DNA from: Blautia sp. XA-2221
Lineage (GTDB): Bacteria > Bacillota > Clostridia > Lachnospirales > Lachnospiraceae
NCBI RefSeq assembly: GCF_028767025.1
Contig: NZ_JAJQXX010000011.1
Span: 1-64,000 of the forward strand
Length of the DNA: 64,000 nt
Direction: 5' to 3'
Positions 15,931 to 25,256 of this stretch are shown piece by piece. The translations under genes were made by a program, and so were the position numbers. Under the pieces are notes generated by a model. It had not been told where the DNA came from. It searched no databases and worked only from the letters and a program-made list of their open reading frames with translations. Each line of letters opens with the position of its first letter. Within the stretch, counting starts at the first letter, position 1.

Positions 15931-16967
15931 TTATAATCCTAGCAAATCGTCCAGATCTTCATCAAACTGATCGAACAAACCCTTCTCATAATTTTTAATA
16001 ATCCCATTTTCATCTATTTCTATGAAAACCGGTCTGCTCAGATAATTCTCATCTAATTTAAAGAAATATACCTTTGCCTGTTCTGCAGATATTTTTTCTG
16101 CTTTATACTTTTTCTCAATCCATTAAAAATATGATCACTATGTGTTTCTACAATAATCTGCAAACCTCTTGCAGATAAAAAGCTAAGAAATTCCAGCAGC
16201 TTTGACTGCGCTCCGGGGTGAAGATGAATTTCAGGATTTTCAATAATGAACAAGCTTCCTTTTTTGCAGGATAATGCGGAAATAATTACATTTGCAAGAT
16301 AGCTTACCCCTGTTCCAACATGGCCAGGCTTCACAGCTCTGCTTCCACTTAGCTTTCTACTATAGGAAACTCTTACTACTTCTGTCCCCAAAACACGCTC
16401 TGCGATCACCTGATATCCCATAATATAATTTAACCAGTAATCTACCTGGCTTCCCAGATTCGCTCCGATCTCCGGATATTGAAAATCCGCTTCGCATAAT
16501 GGATTCCATTTATTTTGACTCAGATAATCAAATGCATACTCTCCATGAACCCCGATCCTGTATTCATCTGTTAAATTCTGTGGATAAATATCTTCTGCTC
16601 CCATTCTTTCCGCAGATAAATAGATAAAATCCATCTTGGAAACCGCCTGCATATTTTCTGTTTTAAATTCTCTGTCTGCGTATAGCTCAAATTGACATTT
16701 CTCTTTTGATTCCTCTGTCTCTACACTAATTTTGACTTTTTTAGCATTTGTAACTGTGTTTTTTACATCCTGAAGGAGTCCCAGACGAACATATTTGCCG
16801 TTTAACGGGTTCTGTATCTTATCCTTCTGCTGTATCAAAAGTAAAATAGCCTGTATCATTGACGATTTACCTGCTGAATTTATTCCAGTAAATAGGTTCA
16901 GATTTTTTAAAGTAAGCTCCTCACATTCAAAGCATTTAAACCCCTGCACGCTTATTTTTTCTAACAT
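15931..16967 (-). pseudogene. AAA ATPase (SMC/OLD-like, recF-type), frameshifted near the C-terminus
   Basis: The N-terminus MLEKISVQGFKCFECEELTL and Walker A GINSAGKSSMI (about 29-39) mark the AAA_15/AAA_21 group of SMC-like ATPases. GTGVSYLANVI is the signature region, Walker B is SLFIIENPEIHLHP and the switch His is in ETHSDH. The reading frame breaks at about 16103: one A missing in an AAA run ends the protein at 16053 with an unrelated tail. The other frame continues in sense for about 57 codons (KISAEQAKVYFFKL to DLDDLLGL) to a stop at 15931. AAGGAG precedes the ATG, which overlaps the DUF262 gene by 32 bases. It is either truncated by a real mutation, or a base is missing in the assembly. 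Confidence 0.8.
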
Positions 16968-18108
16968 CTATAATCTCCTTATACTTGTCTGTCACCTTTT
17001 GAAAACGTTTCGCCACACGAAAAGAACTGTCTACCGTGTACTGTAGACTTTCTAAATATTCTCCATCACACAGTAATTCTTTTACCCCCTGTCTCATCAT
17101 ACTGATATCAAAATTTTTTTCGAACAATGTATAATAATAAAACAGCGTTTCAAACAAAGTCATACTGATAGGTCTTCTGCTCTTGCCCTTAGATGGAATC
17201 CTGAATCCATCTTCCCCCATACATTCATATGCTCTTTGCATTGTCTGATCAAACAATTTTTCTAATGCATATAATCTTTCCTCTGACATACTGTTAAAAA
17301 GCTGCATTCCTGTTCCGAGAAATTCTTCCATATCACTTCGATACTCTATCTTTTCATTATTTGAATTTACTATTTCTCCCTGATATAACAAATAAAAGCA
17401 TAAGGCACGAAGGATAATATACTTGTCTTTCATATGTGTTGGAGAAATTGAATTTCCTGTTGCTTTTTTAAAACTTGGCATATGAGACAGCCTGTTCAAC
17501 AGCTTTGTTGCATTTCCCTGATATAATGCATTTCGCATTTCCTGCTTGTTAAGCGGAGTACCGCCTCGATTTACTCTGTCAAAAATATCAAATCTTACTC
17601 TGTCTTTCGTAGGGTGTTTAATGATCTGTATTGCAAGCTGCGTATCCTCAATCATAGTCACATATCGGGAATACTTGATATTTTTGTCCATTTCCTGTAT
17701 GTTCATACCATTAATCTGTTTTAATATCTTCAAATCTCTTAACCGAAAACTATTATTCAAAAATTCAAAAAAAGTTGTAAGACGCTGGCGTCCATCAACT
17801 ACAACCAGTTTTCCATCTGCATTTTCTGCTAAATAAATCAGCGGAAGAGGAATCCCCATAATAACAGATTCAATTAATTCTGACTTTTGTTTATTCGACC
17901 ATACAGCTAACCTTTGAAAATCCGGATCAACACATATCATTCCTCTGTCATATCGTCTCTTTAATTCAAAAATAGAAAACCTGGCAGACTCAATTTTTAT
18001 ACTCAGGTCAGGATAATCTTCTGTTACATCATCTTCTGTATGCTCTTCTTTTACTTCCATAGTATTATAATCTTCTAAATCAACTACCTTTTCCTTATCC
18101 TCAATCAT
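16936..18108 (-). CDS. DUF262 (GmrSD/ParB-like nuclease fold) protein
   Basis: A 390-residue protein with an acidic N-terminus followed by a DUF262 domain. SARFSIFELKRRYDRG, DPDFQRLAVWS, SELIESVIMGIPLPLIYL and the hallmark VVDGRQRLTTF (about 115-125) form the ParB/Srx-like active-site region, and FDRVNRGGTPLNKQEMRNA follows. DUF262 proteins include the nucleotide-using GmrS part of type IV restriction enzymes and are frequent in defence islands. The start at 18108 has GAGGG 8 bases upstream; the longer in-frame start at 18144 has no such site. It is the first gene of a three-gene operon. Confidence 0.85.
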   Translation of the reverse strand: MIEDKEKVVDLEDYNTMEVKEEHTEDDVTEDYPDLSIKIESARFSIFELKRRYDRGMICVDPDFQRLAVWSNKQKSELIESVIMGIPLPLIYLAENADGKLVVVDGRQRLTTFFEFLNNSFRLRDLKILKQINGMNIQEMDKNIKYSRYVTMIEDTQLAIQIIKHPTKDRVRFDIFDRVNRGGTPLNKQEMRNALYQGNATKLLNRLSHMPSFKKATGNSISPTHMKDKYIILRALCFYLLYQGEIVNSNNEKIEYRSDMEEFLGTGMQLFNSMSEERLYALEKLFDQTMQRAYECMGEDGFRIPSKGKSRRPISMTLFETLFYYYTLFEKNFDISMMRQGVKELLCDGEYLESLQYTVDSSFRVAKRFQKVTDKYKEIIDVRKNKRAGV

Positions 18109-18144
18109 TGGTTTTCCCTCGTTATAAAAATATGAATTTAACAA

Positions 18145-18370
18145 CTAACTTTAGTTGTTTTACTTCTAACTGATTTCTAGGCCAGCAAAATCTGCCTTGA
18201 ACTTCCATGCGTTTATACAGTAGCACAAATCCATCGGATTCGCAGAACATCTGTTCTGACCGTTGCGATATAAGTCTTATCGGCAGCTGTGATATCCCCT
18301 AACATTCCAACTCCTTCATAATATGAAGTGTCTGAGCCAAAAGCTGTAGATGTATAATGTTATCAGACAT
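18145..18370 (-). mobile_element. IS66-family remnant (tnpB fragments and leader)
   Basis: From an ATG at 18305, preceded by AAGGAG, the minus strand reads MLGDITAADKTYIAT, the start of IS66 TnpB (Orf2). The frame then shifts and a further piece reads GDGFVLLYKRME-like (here CESDGFVLLYKRMEVQGRFCW), the TnpB middle, before ending near 18150. The bulk in between is deleted. A 23-codon reading frame (18299-18370) with its own AGGAGG lies just upstream; I do not recognise it. Nothing else is evident between 18371 and 18611. Confidence 0.65.
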
Positions 18371-18611
18371 GGTTCTATACCTCCTATGGTATATTTTGTG
18401 TGGTAACTTTATTCTACCAAACGGCTATAGACCATGTCTATTTTTATGAAATTGAATTTGCAAAATTAATTATACATTATCGCGCTTACATTGCTTCTTC
18501 TTTCACTCGCTCCTTAAAGCTCTTTTGTTCTGCCATAATTTTCCTCTCAAAAAAGTAAGAGGGTCAGCACCTGAACACAAAATAACTACATAACAGAAAT
18601 TTTTGTACTAT

Positions 18612-19959
18612 TTACATTTCATATTTTTCAATCCTGCACTGATGTTCCTTAGTTTTCTTATCGTAATTGATTCCTACAAGTAAGATATCTGGAACTGTTT
18701 TGCATATGAACATCCTGCAGCATTTTGGCTACCGCTGTCTCATCCATTGCAAGGGTCGCTTTTAGAAGTTTCTCCGAATTTTCGATTGCCTTGTAAACTT
18801 CATCCCACCCTCTATTTCTAGTTGCAAGGACAAATGCACTGCGTACTTCTTCATTCGGAATAAAAGCTTCTTCAGTTTTGCTGTCATAGGCAAGGTATCC
18901 CAGATGAATCAGCAATGTCAAAACATCATCTGCACAGTGGAATGTAGTCATATCATTATGGAAAGAACCTACTTCTATTTTGATTCTTAATCCGCCCAGC
19001 ATATCCACAATTCTCTGCTTTAGATCGTCAAAGTCCATTTCGATATAAACTTTGAGTGATTCATATGTTTCTGTTTGTGACCAGTAATTTTGAAATTCTT
19101 CGTTATTGATTGCTTCCATTACAGAATTCGGGCTGTATACATGACCAACCCGGTTCAAATAGTAACCATCATACCATTTCTTCATTTCTGTAAATGGCAT
19201 ATCATACTCTTTGCAAAGCACCTTAACTTCTGTTTCCGTAAAGCCAATATACTTTGCAATCCCTCCCGGTGAAATCATGGTAAGTTCTCTAAAATTATTT
19301 AAAGCAGACTGTGTACCATATTTCTTAATTGGCAGAATTCCTGTGATATATGCCAGTTTTACGAATCGATCAGCTGGACCTCCCTTGAAAAGACTTCTAA
19401 GAAAATTAATATACTCAGACTGCAAAGCAAGATTTTCCTTATCTTCTCTAAATACACAATCCCACTCATCAATGATGATAATGAACTTTTTCTTAGTTTC
19501 CTGGTTGATATTTGCAAGTGCTGCCGCAACGGAATTTTCTTTTTCATTCACATATTGAGGATATTCCTGTCGAAGCTCTTTCAAGATCTCGCTCTGTATA
19601 TATCCTAATACAGTCGTGTTTTCTCCCTCTTGAATTTTTCCGATTGCAACGCCACGCATCCACTGAACATCAAGACTAATTACATCATACTTATTGAGGT
19701 GCAGTTCAAATGTTTTATCCTTTGCAATTTCAAGATTGCTAAAGACTTCACTGGAATCGCAACCTTTACTGTAATATGAAGTTAGCATCTGAGCAGCCAA
19801 TGTTTTCCCGAATCTTCTCGGTCTGCTGGACGCAATCAAATGTTTTGCTTTTCCAATACAACCATTCATATATGCAATCAAACCTGTTTTATCGACATAA
19901 GTATCTGCCTGAACAAGTTCTGCAAATATTTCATTCCCTGGATTTAAATAGAGTCCCAT
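18612..19959 (-). pseudogene. AAA-ATPase-like/PD-(D/E)XK nuclease family protein, nuclease domain deleted
   Basis: The N-terminus (MGLYLNPGNEIFAELVQADTYVDKTGLI), P-loop region SSRPRRFGKTLAAQML and the IIIDEWD Walker-B-like motif identify the family that joins an AAA-ATPase-like domain to a C-terminal DUF1703 nuclease. The frame keeps the ATPase part to HMQNSS, then reads an unrelated tail and stops at 18658. Downstream in another frame comes ILLVGINYDKKTKEHQ, the normal C-terminal end of such proteins, stopping at 18612. The nuclease domain was therefore removed by an out-of-frame internal deletion. Met at 19959 fits the family start; an upstream in-frame ATG at 20007 adds 16 residues. Flanked on both sides by IS66 debris. 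Confidence 0.78.
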
Positions 19960-20038
19960 ACTTGCACTCTTCTTTCCGTAAACGCAAAATAGCGAGTACC
20001 TTGACATTTTTTGGCGGCTGCTTTGCAGCCACCAGTAT

Positions 20039-20299
20039 TTAAGATTTGCGAATTTCTGCCGGAAGTTTTTCTGACCAAGGCAAAAGATCTTCCAAAAAGG
20101 AATAGTCCCTGTTATCCATGTGTTTCGGGATTTCTTCCAAAAGATATTCTACATAATCAAAAGGCTTCAGATTATTCGCTTTTGCAGTTTCCACAATGCT
20201 GTAAATGATTGCGGAAGATTTTGCTCCGTGAATTGTATCGATCATCTGCCAATTCTTCTTTCCGATACAAAAACCACGGATTGCTCTTTCGGCAGCTTA
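20039..20299 (-). mobile_element. IS66 transposase (TnpC) 3' remnant, minus strand
   Basis: The minus strand reads AERAIRGFCIGKKNWQMIDT, then HGAKSSAIIYSIVETAKANN and LEDLLPWSEKLP, ending at 20039. This is the C-terminal 80 or so residues of IS66 TnpC. It is cut exactly at AERAI, where it meets an oppositely oriented remnant. Confidence 0.8.
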
Positions 20300-20323
20300 T
20301 TCTTATATGAAGATAAGCTGCCG
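20290..20323. repeat. Inverted junction of two IS66 remnants
   Basis: CGGCAGCTTAT (20290-20300) and ATAAGCTGCCG (20313-20323) form an 11-bp perfect inverted repeat with a 12-base centre. Each arm encodes the same Ala-Glu start of the TnpC C-terminal block on opposite strands, so the dyad marks a head-to-head fusion. Confidence 0.7.
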
Positions 20324-20583
20324 AACGTGCGATCAAGAATTTTGCCATTGGACGCCGGAACTGGCTGTTTGCTAAAAGTATCAAGGGCGCAGATGCCAGT
20401 GCGACCGTATACAGTATAACGGAAACAGCACTACTGAACAGCCTGAAACCTTATAACTATCTGACGTATGTCCTGGGACAAATGAAAGATCTTGGTCCAT
20501 TTCCCAAAGAAAGTGATTTGCTTCAGCTGCTTCCATGGTTAAAATCGCTCCCAGCTGACTGCTATACAAAACTGAAAAAATAA
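20313..20583 (+). mobile_element. IS66 transposase (TnpC) 3' remnant, plus strand
   Basis: The plus strand reads AERAIKNFAIGRRNWLFAKS, then KGADASATVYSITETALLNS and LLQLLPWLKSLPADCYTKLKK, with stop TAA at 20581-20583. It is the C-terminus of a second, clearly different IS66 TnpC, in opposite orientation to the remnant at 20039-20299. Confidence 0.8.
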
Positions 20584-20590
20584 TTTGTAT

Positions 20591-20619
20591 CCGCCCGGTG
20601 TAAACTACCGGGCGGTTTT
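20591..20619 (+). terminator. Hairpin terminator of IS66 type
   Basis: CCGCCCGGT (20591-20599) pairs with ACCGGGCGG (20607-20615) across 7 bases, followed by TTTT. It directly follows the TnpC stop and is probably carried by the element. It may also act on minus-strand transcripts leaving licD. Confidence 0.75.
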
Positions 20620-20678
20620 CTCTTGTCAAGATACGGATTATTACCTACTTACAAACAATTTATACCTTTTATGAAAAA

Positions 20679-21605
20679 TCATAACTTTTCCAAAGATAAA
20701 TCGCCCGCAAAATACTGCTCCAAAAGTGGACTATTCTCATATTCAGTATATGGACAATTAGGGTCATAAAAAACTTCAAAAGAATGATGCGTTCCTCTTT
20801 TTTCAATAGGAGGCATTTCCATATAGGCCCCATATCGTGTAGACAAACACCTGTCATACCCCTTAGGGATTCTTACTTTAGTATACTCGAACGGAACATA
20901 AATCGATTTCTCAACATCTGCTCGATAGAACAAGTGTTGTCCAGTTTTAGCATAATTGGGCAAACAAGGAGTATCCACATATATCGAATTTTTATGTGAA
21001 TTTTGTAATCTGCAAACTTTATCGAACAACGACCAAGTTCTTTTAATTCCGATTAAATTAACCAAGAATGCTCTAGCTTTCTTTTTGATGTTCATGCTTT
21101 GTGATGGCAAAAAATAACACGCCATGCTTCTTTCTAAAAAACTGGTGAGCTTTAGTTGTATATTTCTAATTACTTTATTGTCAGCTGCATCAAAGACATA
21201 TATTTCGATAAATGCACCTTTATTACCGTTTTTATTGAGATCCCCTCTGGTAATTCCTGTTGTCCTTGCATCTCTGATTCGTAACAATGTATCGACGCCG
21301 TGTTCTGAAATACCATACTGTACATCTATATACTCGGGCCAATCACTCTTGTCGGCATTTAGAAATTTTTCAAAGTCCTCACGTAACATACCAAGGTCAA
21401 TATCATCGTCCCACGGTATAAACCCTTTATGTCTAACCGCCCCAATGGCAGAACCAAACAATAAATAATAATTTATATTTTCTCGTATACATACTTCTTC
21501 CAGAAATGACAGCAAATCCAATTCAGTCACCCACAACTTTTTTCTATTCGCAGACACTTTATATCCATCAATTACTTCATCAGTCAGATACTTACGATCA
21601 AGCAT
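20679..21605 (-). CDS. LicD family phosphotransferase
   Basis: A 308-residue cytoplasmic protein with the LicD/fukutin nucleotidyltransferase-like motif: LLFGSAIGAVRHKGFIPWDD followed by DIDLGM (about residues 47-74). The Asp triad binds metal. LicD proteins transfer phosphocholine, or in other systems different phospho-substituents, from CDP-linked donors to surface glycans. Here the cluster encodes CDP-glycerol synthesis (tagD-like, gpsA), so phosphoglycerol decoration is a reasonable guess; no choline genes are visible. The gene starts 3 bases after wzx stops and is the last intact gene of the polysaccharide operon. Confidence 0.88.
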   Translation of the reverse strand: MLDRKYLTDEVIDGYKVSANRKKLWVTELDLLSFLEEVCIRENINYYLLFGSAIGAVRHKGFIPWDDDIDLGMLREDFEKFLNADKSDWPEYIDVQYGISEHGVDTLLRIRDARTTGITRGDLNKNGNKGAFIEIYVFDAADNKVIRNIQLKLTSFLERSMACYFLPSQSMNIKKKARAFLVNLIGIKRTWSLFDKVCRLQNSHKNSIYVDTPCLPNYAKTGQHLFYRADVEKSIYVPFEYTKVRIPKGYDRCLSTRYGAYMEMPPIEKRGTHHSFEVFYDPNCPYTEYENSPLLEQYFAGDLSLEKL

Positions 21606-21607
21606 AT

Positions 21608-23050
21608 TTAATCTCCCTTCTTCTTAAGATTGAGGATGCGAATAATCACACTGCGCTTCACATAGAGTGCAACCATTGTGACTAGAACAACCACATATCT
21701 TATTACTGTATAGTTATACAAGCTTGATGCCAACACGGACAATAAGACAGAAATCAATGCAACGCCCCAAATGGCCTTGCCATTAAAAGGTTGCTGTATG
21801 CCTTCCGCTTTACATATCCTAAGCATAAAAAAATAATGAAGCATGCTATATAGAATGTAGCACACTAAGGTGGTATATCCTGCTGCCACAAATCCAAACA
21901 TCGGGATAAAGATGGCATTTAATATGATATTGATAACAGCTGCTGTTAACGTACCAAACATAACAAACTTAGTTTTCTCATAATAGAACGCAAAGTTTCC
22001 AATTAGACTGTACAGCATATTAAATACTATACTCATTGCAACTGGAGGAACAATCCAAACAGCTTCAAAATAGTCTTTTCCACCTAAAATCAAGATTATT
22101 TCAGGGGCAAACAAAGAAAACAGAAAACACATAATAGACATCACAATTAAAATTGTGAGCGTCATCTCACCGATTTTCTTGTATTTTTTTTCAGAAATAC
22201 ATTGATATGCCCACGGCGCAAAGGAAGCATGTATTGCATTTGTCAGAATATTCATCAATACAGCAATCTGATAGGCTACTGTATATACAGCTGCATCACC
22301 CATACTTGTGATTCTGCTAATCATAATTCTGTCAGACTGGTTTAATATTGTTTGTGATAAATAATGAGGAATTAAAGGTAAATTGTAAGTAACTGCATAT
22401 TTCCAATATTGGGGTTGAATTAATTTTTTCCCTTTCTTCAATATTTTAAGATACACCAAACCATAAACCACAACATGCACTACCACGATGCCCAAAACTT
22501 TCAACTCTGCCCGGTAATTCGAACTCACTAAAACAAAAACAACACTTAATGCAGATGCCAATACGTTTGAAATTAATGTAATAGCAACAACGCTTTTATA
22601 TTCAAATTCAAAGCGTTTCCTAACTGTCCAAAAAAGCATCGCCTCTGTGAAGAAAATATCTGTAAACATCATGACCATAAATACAGTACTTAATTCAAAA
22701 AGGCTATTCCAATACTCATATCCCACAATGTACACGACAAAAAAAGCAACAGTCACACACGATGACAGAAATAGTGTTGATGAAGCATACCCATCTCTAT
22801 CATCTTTGTATTTAATCATCGCCTTATTAAACACACCTGTAGCCAATTCTAATGTAACTATAATCGTGATGATCCCCAGCCAAGAGTTATATACACTTAT
22901 AGTTCCATACTCTTCTTGTGTTAGAATTCTCGTGAATATTGGTGTAGTGAGCATCGATATCCCACGCTGAACAACACTGCAAAAGACAAACCAAAGCGAT
23001 GCCTTTACTGGTGCAGACATACTACTATATTTTGTAAATATTTTGTTCAT
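21608..23050 (-). CDS. Wzx-type polysaccharide flippase
   Basis: A 480-residue membrane protein with about 14 predicted helices. The N-terminus (SSMSAPVKASLWFVFCSVVQRGISMLTTPIFTRI spread over 34 residues, with TPIFTRILTQEEYG at its end) matches the MOP/PST family of lipid-linked oligosaccharide flippases. It moves undecaprenyl-linked repeat units to the outer face. It sits between the putative hydrolase and licD with 7-base and 2-base spacers. A second wzx is not present in the window. Confidence 0.9.
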   Translation of the reverse strand: MNKIFTKYSSMSAPVKASLWFVFCSVVQRGISMLTTPIFTRILTQEEYGTISVYNSWLGIITIIVTLELATGVFNKAMIKYKDDRDGYASSTLFLSSCVTVAFFVVYIVGYEYWNSLFELSTVFMVMMFTDIFFTEAMLFWTVRKRFEFEYKSVVAITLISNVLASALSVVFVLVSSNYRAELKVLGIVVVHVVVYGLVYLKILKKGKKLIQPQYWKYAVTYNLPLIPHYLSQTILNQSDRIMISRITSMGDAAVYTVAYQIAVLMNILTNAIHASFAPWAYQCISEKKYKKIGEMTLTILIVMSIMCFLFSLFAPEIILILGGKDYFEAVWIVPPVAMSIVFNMLYSLIGNFAFYYEKTKFVMFGTLTAAVINIILNAIFIPMFGFVAAGYTTLVCYILYSMLHYFFMLRICKAEGIQQPFNGKAIWGVALISVLLSVLASSLYNYTVIRYVVVLVTMVALYVKRSVIIRILNLKKKGD

Positions 23051-23057
23051 AAGATTG

Positions 23058-23933
23058 CTATCGTCCTCCGTTTTTTTTTATTTTCCGAATAGTCTTTTTT
23101 ACCATTCGACCGCAAATATAGGGTATACTTTCCATAGGACTATTGGTTGCAAACATGAATCTTTCTGGGCTAATTTTTCTTTTATTGTATTTTTTGAAAA
23201 GATTATCCAGCTCACAGTACGACATACATAGTACTTCTCTAATAGAAATACCATACAAAGGTGCTCCATGCACTTTCCCATTAATCGAAAAGAATCTTAC
23301 ATTCTCCAGATCTGCAATATGCTCATATTGTGCAATATCTTCGTCACAGGCATTCGCATAGAAGAAATACAATGTACCCTTGTATTCATTTATCAACTGT
23401 TTCAAATCCATATACTGCTGCTCAACACGATATTTATCGAAATATCTAATTGGATGGTATTTGTTATAGATTTCCAGTGATATCTGTGGGGAAAAAGCAT
23501 AAATTGCTTCTGCGTTCAATAAACATCCAAATAGTATTGCCATGAATCCACCTGCCGAAGATCCAACTGTAACTACTTTATATCCTTGAGTTAACATTTT
23601 CAGTTTTTCAGCGACCTTATAATGGCTGTTAAATTCCGCGCTAATCCCTTCAATACAGAAATTTTTATAAATATCCCTAACAAAAATCTGCTTTGCAGCT
23701 TTTTCTTGAAGTTTTTGTTCGCTTCCAATATTCATCCATTCAAATTTATCTTTTTCAACAACTTCTTTTTTAAATTCTGAAATTGTTGTTGGAAAAAACA
23801 AACCATGGGAAGTAAAAAATATGTAACAGTACCCCCCCTGCCTGTCAAAATTCAAAACCTTATAATTTTGTAAATTTGAATAAGCTTCAAATATTTCTTG
23901 ATTGTCTCTTGCATTTTCAAATATTTCATACAT
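23058..23933 (-). CDS. Alpha/beta-hydrolase-like protein of the polysaccharide cluster
   Basis: A 291-residue cytoplasmic protein. VVTVGSSAGGF (about 120-130) is a GxSxG nucleophile elbow (Ser126). A late His in GKVHGAP could complete a triad, and an Asp may be supplied by ACDEDIAQYEH. The overall layout is an alpha/beta hydrolase with a basic C-terminal tail. Related proteins occur in surface-polysaccharide loci, where acyl or glycan-modifying roles are presumed, but the substrate is unknown. A run of seven G lies in the coding strand (plus 23832-23838). The gene is 9 bases after the polymerase gene. Confidence 0.6.
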   Translation of the reverse strand: MYEIFENARDNQEIFEAYSNLQNYKVLNFDRQGGYCYIFFTSHGLFFPTTISEFKKEVVEKDKFEWMNIGSEQKLQEKAAKQIFVRDIYKNFCIEGISAEFNSHYKVAEKLKMLTQGYKVVTVGSSAGGFMAILFGCLLNAEAIYAFSPQISLEIYNKYHPIRYFDKYRVEQQYMDLKQLINEYKGTLYFFYANACDEDIAQYEHIADLENVRFFSINGKVHGAPLYGISIREVLCMSYCELDNLFKKYNKRKISPERFMFATNSPMESIPYICGRMVKKTIRKIKKNGGR

Positions 23934-23942
23934 AATATGCGT

Positions 23943-25214
23943 CTACCTCTCCACTTCTATTGCATTCCTTTTTCTATTAGCTCCATCCAATAAATAAGGT
24001 AACAGAATTAAAAACGGATAAATATATCTTGATTGTGCTAAACTTGTATTCAGCCACACCAGTGCAAATACTAATCCTAATATAATATTCTTCTTTTTGA
24101 GAATTGGTTTTAGAATATACGGGTAATAAACAAATATTGCCGCAGGGATTCCTGCTGCTGTTACAAAACTTACAATAAACGCACCTGTCGCATAAACCCC
24201 ACTAGTTACAATAGCATTGGTTAATTCAGTAAATCCTGAGCCTAAAAACAACGCCAAAGGATTATTTTTGATTATCTCACCACATACATTCATCATCGAT
24301 AATCTAGCATTCCCTGATGCATTTTCAAAACTTTGCATCTCATTAAATTTTGAAAACACAAAAATATTCAAAATACTATCTGTACCACACATACTGTTGT
24401 TAATAATTAAGAAAATCAGAACAACAACTATAATGCCAATAACATATCTTCGTGCTCGCCGATTTAGTATATCAGTATTACGCTTGACAAGAAATCCGAC
24501 AATAATAATCCCCAAAGACATATATCCAGTCGTACTACCAGTTGTTAAGATGGTAATGATGAGAAGCAATATGCTTATTGTATAATGTTTCTTTGGCATT
24601 TCAAGATATTCCGGAAAGTAAAGTCCAATCATCAACGCCGCATTAAGTACCATTTGATATAAACCTGGTTCTGTAAAAATCCCATTATTTCTGAAACCGG
24701 CATACACTCCACGATAGGTATAAAAAAGCGTACCATAAAAGTCACTCAGTTCCCAACCAGGAACTTGTACCAAATATTGTTTTAATTTACTGGCATCAAA
24801 AATCTGAACAAGATAGAATCCTAAGCTTATTACTGCAAAGAAGAGAATAGCCTTCACAACTCTATTAAAAAAATGCTCTTTATCGATATTAAATGCAGTA
24901 AATAGAAGGATGAGTGGTTCTATAACCTTGATTGCAACAGTGAGAAAATATGGCTGACTGTGAACAAATACTAATACAAACATAAAAACAACAATAACCA
25001 GCATGTGGACAATATATTTATTTTGAAATTTATTTCTATTCATCAGAATGTACACAGCGCCAATAATTAAACTCAGGTATGTAAATGTCCATTCATTTAA
25101 TGAATAGATTTTTGCGCCGTGTGATATTATCAGTAAATATATCAAGAAATATTGCAAAATAGTATTGATATTAGTATTACATATCACCTTGTTTTCACCA
25201 ATCGTGATTTTCAC
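23943..25214 (-). CDS. Wzy-like polysaccharide polymerase / O-antigen ligase family
   Basis: A 423-residue membrane protein with about 10-12 predicted helices and a large extracytoplasmic loop (around residues 150-190, including SDFYGTLFYTYRGVYAGFRN). This is the topology of Wzy/EpsG-type polymerases. FTEPGLYQMVLNAALMIG is a typical segment. It would join repeat units after Wzx export. Wzy proteins share little sequence, so the call rests on topology and position between GT2 and wzx. Confidence 0.78.
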   Translation of the reverse strand: MKITIGENKVICNTNINTILQYFLIYLLIISHGAKIYSLNEWTFTYLSLIIGAVYILMNRNKFQNKYIVHMLVIVVFMFVLVFVHSQPYFLTVAIKVIEPLILLFTAFNIDKEHFFNRVVKAILFFAVISLGFYLVQIFDASKLKQYLVQVPGWELSDFYGTLFYTYRGVYAGFRNNGIFTEPGLYQMVLNAALMIGLYFPEYLEMPKKHYTISILLLIITILTTGSTTGYMSLGIIIVGFLVKRNTDILNRRARRYVIGIIVVVLIFLIINNSMCGTDSILNIFVFSKFNEMQSFENASGNARLSMMNVCGEIIKNNPLALFLGSGFTELTNAIVTSGVYATGAFIVSFVTAAGIPAAIFVYYPYILKPILKKKNIILGLVFALVWLNTSLAQSRYIYPFLILLPYLLDGANRKRNAIEVER

Positions 25215-25256
25215 TTTACTCCTCCTTAAAACGCCAATCAGGATATGTTTAATTGA

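Noticed and set aside
20172-20384. 70-codon minus-strand frame over the IS66 junction
   Set aside because: It is an out-of-frame reading across the inverted joint of two transposase remnants.
23832-23838. Seven-G run in the hydrolase-like gene as a second phase-variation tract
   Set aside because: Seven bases is too short to slip often and the frame is intact; noted only in the gene entry.
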